64,000 bases of DNA, from NCBI GenBank assembly GCA_916700875.1, contig CAKAKS010000039.1, positions 22,188,367 to 22,252,366 on the forward strand, written 5' to 3'. The position numbers and the translations under genes are program-made. Shown one piece after another: positions 56,881-64,000 of the stretch (its first letter is position 1; every line of letters starts with the position of its first letter). Source of the stretch: Sebastes aleutianus. Taxonomy: Eukaryota; Chordata; Actinopteri; Perciformes; Sebastidae. A model generated the notes under the pieces. That model did not search any database and was not told the DNA's origin. It saw only the letters and a list, made by a program, of their open reading frames with translations.

Positions 56881-59800
56881 ATGGCGGAGCTACAGCTACA
56901 GCATGAAGTGGAGCCGCAACTTCTTCTCAACGGGGGCGACTTGAACGAGGAGAGGGAAGACGCAGACGCGTCGGAGTCAGTGAAGAAAAAGAGAAGAAAG
57001 AAGAAGAGGAGTAAAGCCACGGCAGCAGGTAAGAGGCATCACTTTGTTTGTCTTGAGAATGGGTTGAAAAAAATAGCGCAAAATTGTCTGATATGGTGCC
57101 ACTCGATGCATCAAATATGCAGGACAGGAGACTTTTTCAACCTGTCAGATGGTGTCCAGCTTGTCCCAACTCCAGCTCACATGGAAACAGGACAATCTCT
57201 GAATGTACCATCAGAACTGATTGAAAGCTGTCATTTTGAAGATATGGGTGGAATAAAATAAAATTTTACTCCAGCTTAAATGTTCCATAAATCCCCCCTA
57301 AGCTGCATGAAATTATGTAATAGAAGTATCCACAGTTTTAGTGCAATAAGATGACAACCACTCTAGTGTAAAAAAAACAACATGATAATTGCAGCCATAC
57401 TGCCTCATAATGTGGAAAAATAAAATCCCAGAAAGTATGACTTTTTGAACCTGACATAAGTCAAGTGTGGTCCCCACAGCTCTGTCTTTGAAGGACTAAA
57501 TGTCATAATGCTGCATGGTACATATGCCCTTGAGGATATTGACTCCCAAGGTATAGAAAGAAATTATGCATAGAGCCTGCCAAGTTGAGATCGTAGTGGA
57601 TGCACTTTCTTGAAATTACTCTGAACCACAAATAATTTACTCACTCTATGTGTGTGTGTGTGTGTGTTTGTGTGCTGTAATGTGCACGTGCGTGTTCACC
57701 TGCACATGCATGCACGATGGTGTGTGACTTTGCAGCAGGGACAAATGAAGCTGAGGGGGACGGAGAAGCCGGAGGTGTTGGTGATGTGACAAAACAGCTG
57801 GAGCAGCATACACTGGAGGACAAAGAGAGGGAGGAGGATGGAGAAGAAGGTAACTCCTGACCATCACCATAATTATCACCATCATCATCATCATCATCTT
57901 CTGCAGTGGTGATTGTGTTGAACTTTAAGCCCCTGGAAAGTGCACAGCGGAATCCAGCTGGTCATATCTGCAATGTGATATCTGATTTTCAGTAGCACGC
58001 TGGGAATTGTGCCCGAGCTCCCTGTCGATATTTCTCACTTTGCAAAAACTGTATTGAAACTAATGACGCTTTCAACAGATGGGGATGAAGGAGAGAACTC
58101 AGCTGGAAAGAAGAAGAAGAAGAAGAAAAAGAAGAAAGGATGTAAGCCGTTTTCTTCTCAGTGCAGCAAACAGTCTGCAGCAGATCACTCTTTGGCAGCT
58201 GAATCACATTCACATTTACTCCATTCAGAATTTGAATTGAAACTGCACAGGACAGAATATTTATCGTCACTGAGGCACATCAGATTTTATAGTTAGACTA
58301 GATCAGGGGTTCTCAAACATTTCGGGGCCAGGGACTCCTTATAGGGGAGAACATTTTCTAAGAACCCCCTCTTAATCGTAACATTTGTACTCTTAGATGC
58401 CATTGGAGCTATTTGTATTCTAAAACTTTTCAACCTAAAGAAACACATTTCAACTTGGATCATGTGGAGATGAGATAATCCTTTATTAGTCCCAGAGCGG
58501 GGAAATTTGCAATAAACATAGGATGAGTTTATTCAAATTGCATTTGGACTCAACTTGACAGCTTTTATAGCCTACATTAATTGATCTTAAAAGCTCTCAG
58601 AAAATGAACAGTAATGAAGGCTGGCATAGTCCTAATAAAACCAGATATTTAAACTTACCAGTCTAAAGCTGACTGTCAGCAAGTGCTTCAATTTAAAAAT
58701 AGAGAACTTATTGCTGTGTGTCACAATCATATCAGATTTTATATTGCCCTGAAGCTAACATGGGTGGGATTAATGGACACAGTATTCTTGTTCTATTGGC
58801 GCAAATGGTCCCCATCTGTAGATATGCACTTTTTAATGATACAGCACAATTTTATAATTCATAGAAAATGAACCCCACTTTGAGAATCACTGGACTAGAT
58901 AGCACTCTACAGCGAAAGCTTGTCTGTGTTTGCATTGAGTGCATCAGAGTGAATCATTAGGTAAATACAACAAGTGCACAAAAGCAGGTTGACTTGGTTA
59001 ATTAGTGTCATGAGACTTACATAACGTAGGACTGACACAGGAGGTGTAGGACAAAATGCCACAGGACCTTACACGACAGGAGAAAATTAATGACATCATA
59101 CTCAGTATGTCCTACATGTCGTTATAACCCACTACATGAACTACAAGTGCTTTTATATCGCCACAGAATTTTCTAGCAATATAATTCAATGGGTTTCTTT
59201 TACTCGAGGGTGTCTTGCCTAATTAGATCTGCAAGTCAAGAGCTGTACTGTATTCTCTAGCTAGGTTAAAATGCTAATGTCACGGACACGGGGAGCATAA
59301 CTTGAGTTTTCTTTTTTCCTCTGCTTCTCCTTCTCGCTATCTGGGCCACAGCGAAGGGACAGACTGACCCTCCCTCAATCCCTATTTGTGAGCTCTATCC
59401 CAGCGGAGACTTTCCAAAGGGAGAGGAGTGTGAATATCCACCATCGAAAGACGGGTGTGTGACCTCCACATCGTCCCTCACACTCAGCAGTTAGTCTTTC
59501 ACTGTGTGACATGCGTAGTTTGTATTTAGGTCTTTGCACTTCTTCATACTGGACAACATAATGAGGTGCCGTGTTTAGTGTGTGGTTTCATTTTCTTTTA
59601 ATTGTCAGATCTGACAACATGACTTTCACCTGTGCAAAGTTTCCACAAGTGAGTCATATACCTCATTACAAGTCTTTGTATAATGAGAAAATAATGAGTT
59701 CCTCCTCTCTGTGGTGTGCCTGTCAACCTCCCACCAGGCGCAGTGCAGCGTGGCGAACCACCAGTGAAGAGAAGCGGGCGCTGGACATGGCCAACGAAGA

Positions 59801-62800
59801 GATGTGGAGTGATTTCAGGGAGGCGGCCGAGGCACATCGGCAGGTCCGCTCGTATGTCAGGAGCTGGATCAAGCCGGGGATGACCATGATTGACATCTGG
59901 TGAGACATGCACTGAAATATTCTCCTTTTAATGGACTTTAATCTTGGCTGCTCATACCTGCCTGAGCTCATTTGAGACTGAAATGGTCTCAGCACTTCTT
60001 TGTCCTTAGCCTGCAAGAGACTGTTTCAAAATGATAAAAGAAAGCACAAGTGCTTTTGTGGTTTCTCTGAATGCATTATCTGCCCTGACAACAGTCTCAT
60101 TGTTCCTGTCATCCGTCATCTCTTTGTGCTGCTTTCTGTTTCTGGCAGTGAGAAGCTGGAGGACTGCTCCCGGAGGCTCATCAAAGAGAACGGGCTAAAG
60201 GCGGGCCTGGCCTTCCCCACCGGCTGCTCCATCAACCACTGTGCTGCTCACTACACCCCGAACGCAGGAGACCCCACGGTGCTGCGCTACGACGACGTCT
60301 GCAAGATCGACTTTGGGACGCACATCAACGGTGAGAGCTGGCTAGTAACTTTTTAAGTGCTTTTGGAGTTCTGCTGTGCCATTTCACACTTGGCATTTAT
60401 TATGATGATTACATTATAATTCTTACTGCCTGGAATAAACTGTTCTCGTAAGTTAATTAACTTTTTAGATTAAAACATTATGAATATTTCTGCAAAATGA
60501 TAACCTCACAGAAACTGTTGTGAGTAACTAAACTTTTTGGTCTTTCAGGTCGAATAATAGACTGTGCCTTCACCGTCACTTTCAATCCAAAGTATGATCG
60601 GCTGCTGGAGGCTGTGAGAGATGCAACTAACACCGGCATTAAGGTAACACAGCTCTACCCTCTGCATGGTGCTTCTTTGTATACAAACAATCCTGACTAC
60701 TTACCAAGGAACGAGAATCATCATATTCAGAGCACATTTACATTAATATTTATATCTAAGATTGCAATCTTATTATGATTAAACCTTTAAAATAATGCAG
60801 TGATTGAGAATTTAGTTCTATGTGGCTCTAATGGTGGATTCCAAGTAAATATTCAGTGGCAAAATGTGACTTGATGTGACACAAAAATAGCAAGTTAAGG
60901 TCATTAAAAAGTAATGATGTATTCGTCCTAACATGACACATGATAGGACACGGGATATCATACAAATAATATGTACTTAAACAAAGAAGTAATGGTTAAA
61001 ATAAGAAAAATTGAAAGTCAAATGCACAAAACAAATTTATGCTGGATGTTTGTAGGAAAACGCACAAAAAATGAGGAATTACCTTTAGTAAGATATCATA
61101 CGAAGTCATGTCTAGAAGGGAACCTGCGAGAGGGTTAAGGTTAGGCATTGATCTCGAATAGTTTAAGGTTAGGATAGGTTGTCAGGCAGCGAGTCTCGCG
61201 AGAATCTTTGCAAGTTTTTGCAGATCTCAGATCAGATTTGCGGATTTGCGGGTTACCTTTTAGACACGACCATGATATGAACCGTTGTATAAGAATACGT
61301 TGACTCAGAAGTTAGTGTACTTTACTGTTAAGTGTTTCCGCGCTGCTTATAAATACGACACATCACATTACTGTCCAGACTGTCTGTTTGTGAGCAATGT
61401 GATGATGTGAGTTTACACCTCTCTGTCTCAGTTTGCAGGAATTGATGTGCGCCTGTGTGACGTCGGTGAGACCATTCAGGAAGTCATGGAGTCTTATGAA
61501 GTGGAGATAGATGGGAAAACATATCAAGGTAATGTGAGTTTATCATCTTTTATTTTCATGCTGCTGCTTCCTGTTTATTAAACCTCTGTATCTCTTTATA
61601 GTGAAGCCAATCAGGAATCTCAACGGCCACTCTATTGGACAGTACAGGATACACTCAGGGAAGACGGTCCCTATTGTGAAAGGCGGAGAAGCCACAAGGA
61701 TGGAGGTTTGTGCAGCAGTTACTCTTATTCATCTGAGCCAAAATGTGGATGTGACTAGATTTTTGAGCACAAAACAACACTGCAGCCTCCTTTGTCTGAA
61801 ATTAAACCTTTATTAGCTGCTTGACCTTGCTTATAAATAACCCCTTTTTAATTCTTAAGTGTAATTGGAAGAACATGTGGTTGGTTAGGGTTACGATCGG
61901 GTGTAGAGAAGTGTTCCAATTCACCGCACTAACAGCTTCTTAGTCACCCTTGTCAGCACTTTAATTACACCTTTTAATGGAATTACCAGCCGCATCGAGT
62001 GGCAACACGTGTTAAAACTACAGCAGTAGTGAGCAGTGAATTGTGGGCATCCAGAGTTCATTAACAAGGCCGGTGCTTCTCCAAGGAGAAACATGGCTCT
62101 GCACTATCTTACATTTCACGCTGAGATCCACGGCTGCCTCACGCCTGCACAGCTGCAGCACACGACTGGATTTGGACAGAACTGAGCATTTTAATTGGCA
62201 AGTTGCTGAGTCGAGCATTTTACCTGATGGTTCCAGGAGGGTTAGGTGTGTGTGGGGGAGGGGGGGCGGGGTTGCTGCTGAGGTGGCAGCTCTGCGTGTT
62301 GTATTTTTAGCTGAAGCATGTTGGTGTAACAGGGCCATTACCCTCTTTGTGATCAGAGAGTGCACGGCTGGAGTGGCAGCTGGGCGTGCCATGGGGCCGC
62401 GGGCACTTTGACTGATTATCGGCGCAGCAAGAGAGGGTGTCGCAGTGTTATCAGCTAATACCACAGGGACTCGAACAACAGCCACGCGCTGATAGAGACA
62501 CAAGACGGCAATGAAACCCAGCCAATCAATTCGCACGAGGCGCCACAAAGGACACTACTGTCCTTAATAGACTACGCACGAATATGTCAGCCGCTGGCAT
62601 TTTGAGGTTTTTATTAAATTCACTTTCAGTCCCCCTGGAGTGTTTTTGTCCTTTCAGTAACATCACACCCACTCAGACCTGCATAAAGGTGCATAGATAC
62701 AGACTTTAAAGAACTAGTGTGTAACAATTTGGGGGATCTATTGGCAGAAATGGAATATAATATTAATAATAGGGCTGTCTTTAATCTGTTTTTAATCACA

Positions 62801-64000
62801 TGATTGTCCATAGTTAATTCGATTAATCACACATTTTTATCTGTTCAAAATGTACCTTATAGGGAGATTTGTCAAGTATTTAATACCCTTATCAACATGG
62901 AAGTGGACAAATATGCTGCTTTATGCAAATGTATGTATATATTTATTATTGGAAATCAATTAACAACACAAAACAATGACAAATATTGTCCAGAAAATGC
63001 AAAATGCTACTAAAATATGATTAAACAATTTTATTACTTAGCTCTTGTTTAAATGAAAAACTATTCTTTTCAATAAAAAGAATACATATAAAGTGGGAAT
63101 TTCAATATAAAGGCGTATCTAAAGGCCCAGACACACCAACCCGACATCAAAGAACTAGCGGCAAAATTCTGACGGTTGCGTCGCCTCACGTCGCCTTTGT
63201 CTTGGCCAAAAAGTTGCACTCGAACACAACGCAAAGAACGGCCAACTACCAATGCTGTTTTTGTGCCTGCATGAGATGAAATAACTCTCCACACCAGCAG
63301 GCGGCGGTAGTCTGTAGTCATCATTCAAAAAGGGAAACCTGAAGACCAAGGACAGCGGATATACAAGCTGTTGTTATGATACGTACATGAAATAAAGTGT
63401 TTTTTGCTGACCATTTTCACACCACTCTCACTCACCACTTAGGTTCATTTCAGATGGCCATGTTGCTGTGAAAAAATCTCTGTATTTGAATGACCAGATG
63501 AGATGAAGATGAAATGAAAAAGCCTTCTGTGTGTGTCTTGTTTTTACTCGTTGGCTCGCTTTCCTCTCTTCCGTTTCTCTTCTCGTGGTCTGATTCGTTA
63601 AAGCCAATCAGAGTGATTTCTTTGACTGACGGGCGGCGCCGCCGATTCAACATGCTGAATCGGCCGGAAAAAATCCAACACGGGCAGACTAGAGCCGACT
63701 GTGCAGGACACACCGCAAAAACTAAGCCGACAGACGCTCACCGACGGCCCCAAACTGTCCGACGGCCGGCGTGGGCATAGTGTGTCAGGGCCCTTGAAGA
63801 TGATATGTATCAATATTTTCACTTTGCATCGCTGATATTGGATCGTTGATCATTGAATCGATATATAGATCCAGATCGATGTACCTTTACACCCCTAAAT
63901 TCTACATTTTACATCAACAAACAAATAAAGAGTTTCTGTGTTTTTTTTGTTGCCTCTCAGGAAGGTGAAGCGTACGCCATCGAGACATTTGGCAGCACAG
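56881..64000 (+). CDS. metap2: METAP2: methionine aminopeptidase 2, first 10 coding exons, cut by window end
   Basis: Cytosolic metalloprotease removing the initiator methionine from nascent proteins; the type-2 enzyme is the fumagillin target. Exons: 56881-57028, 57736-57849, 58079-58141, 59352-59454, 59738-59899, 60149-60330, 60549-60643, 61432-61528, 61602-61705, 63961 to beyond 64000 (369 complete codons seen; human protein 478 aa). N-terminus MAELQLQHEVEP, then a poly-basic block (KKKRRKKKRSK), an acidic middle and a second Lys-rich block, as in human. The catalytic fold includes the substrate/metal His in CAAHYTPN, metal Asp in KIDFGTH and RIIDCAF, the His in LNGHSIGQYRIH, and the metal Glu in AIETFGSTG at the window edge. 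The last metal Glu and C-terminus lie outside. An in-frame ATG at 56701 exists, but the MAELQ start fits the family and has G at +4. Confidence 0.98.
58304..58892. mobile_element. hAT-like element with perfect 8-bp target duplication
   Basis: Starts CAGGGGTTCTCAAACATTTC and ends TTTGAGAATCACTG. GACTAGAT occurs exactly on both sides (58296-58303, 58893-58900). It is 589 bp long, in METAP2 intron 3, with no transposase. Confidence 0.87.
61105..61270. mobile_element. Uninterrupted short copy of the 26.8-kb element family
   Basis: Ends GTCATGTCTAGAAGG and the inverse GTCGTGTCTAAAAGG. It shares GGTTAAGGTTAGGCATTGA and CAGCGAGTCTCGCGA with 26789-27620. About 166 bp, in METAP2 intron 7. Confidence 0.7.
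62770..63005 (+). repeat. hAT-like non-autonomous element, copy 3, truncated
   Basis: Begins AGGGCTGTCTTTAATC and follows copy 2 (19597 on) through CTGTTCAAAATGTACCTTA, AGGGAGATTTGTCAAGTATT and CAATTAACAACACAAAACAA. It stops after about 235 bp, so it lacks the right end. Confidence 0.8.
63121..63795. mobile_element. GC-rich inverted-repeat element
   Basis: Left AAAGGCCCAGACACACCAAC; right GTGTGTCAGGGCCCTT. The ends are imperfect inverses over about 16 bp. About 675 bp. The two overlapping open frames on opposite strands inside show no recognisable domain. Confidence 0.6.

Larger units (their letters stand above)
61706..63960. other. METAP2 intron 9
   Basis: No exon is needed: the flanking exons join in phase 0. 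Contents: apparently unique sequence to about 62760 (with G-rich runs at 62254-62272), a truncated hAT-like copy (62770-63005), an inverted-repeat element (63121-63795), and a short piece near 63805-63890 shared with 45140-45200. Confidence 0.6.

Noticed and set aside
62043..62548. Overlapping open frames (122 and 176 codons) in METAP2 intron 9
   Set aside because: Both strands are open over the same stretch with biased composition. No family motif, and METAP2 exon phases need no exon here.

Overview
The window is vertebrate nuclear DNA, almost certainly from a ray-finned (teleost, probably percomorph) fish. Genes are split into many short GT-AG exons. The introns are full of fish-type Tc1, hAT-like and LINE-tail repeats, and long GATA, GT and ATT microsatellites are present. 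Gene order matches the human 12q22 block NR2C1 - FGD6 - (VEZT) - METAP2. I built the exon models by hand from splice sites, reading phase and protein similarity recalled from the families. Each complete model closes to a whole number of codons.

Layout. 1-6.3 kb is intergenic and repeat-rich. 6.3-15.8 kb (minus) holds NR2C1, an orphan nuclear receptor (12 coding exons, 590 codons). 16.4-19.2 kb is a spacer built of duplicated repeat blocks. 19.26-38.78 kb (minus) holds FGD6, a FYVE/RhoGEF/PH protein (21 coding exons, 1242 codons). 38.8-40.8 kb is a spacer dominated by a mariner-like inverted-repeat element. 40.86-55.69 kb (minus) holds a 17-exon gene of 873 codons that I identify as the fish counterpart of human C3orf20 (FAM194 domain). 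56.88 kb to the right edge (plus) holds the first ten coding exons of METAP2, cut off by the window end just after the codons for the ETFGSTG metal-site motif.

The main biological point is the C3orf20-like gene. In human it lies beside FGD5 and NR2C2 on 3p25, whereas here it lies between FGD6 and METAP2, where human has VEZT. The simplest reading is that one ancestral NR2C-FGD-C3orf20 block was duplicated in early vertebrates and fish kept the C3orf20 copy on the NR2C1/FGD6 side. The four genes share no pathway: transcription factor, endosomal/actin GEF, uncharacterised protein, and N-terminal methionine removal. Their proximity is historical, not operon-like.

The rest is a rich set of non-autonomous transposons. 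It includes a 1.62-kb Tc1 copy sitting inside a TATC microsatellite, several hAT-like copies with visible 8-bp target duplications, and a hAT-like element that itself contains a second inverted-repeat element filled with an odd CTCGTAA-type tandem array. There are also nested and foldback MITEs, and two short perfect hairpins in FGD6 introns. I found no tRNA, rRNA, CRISPR or prokaryotic-type feature.
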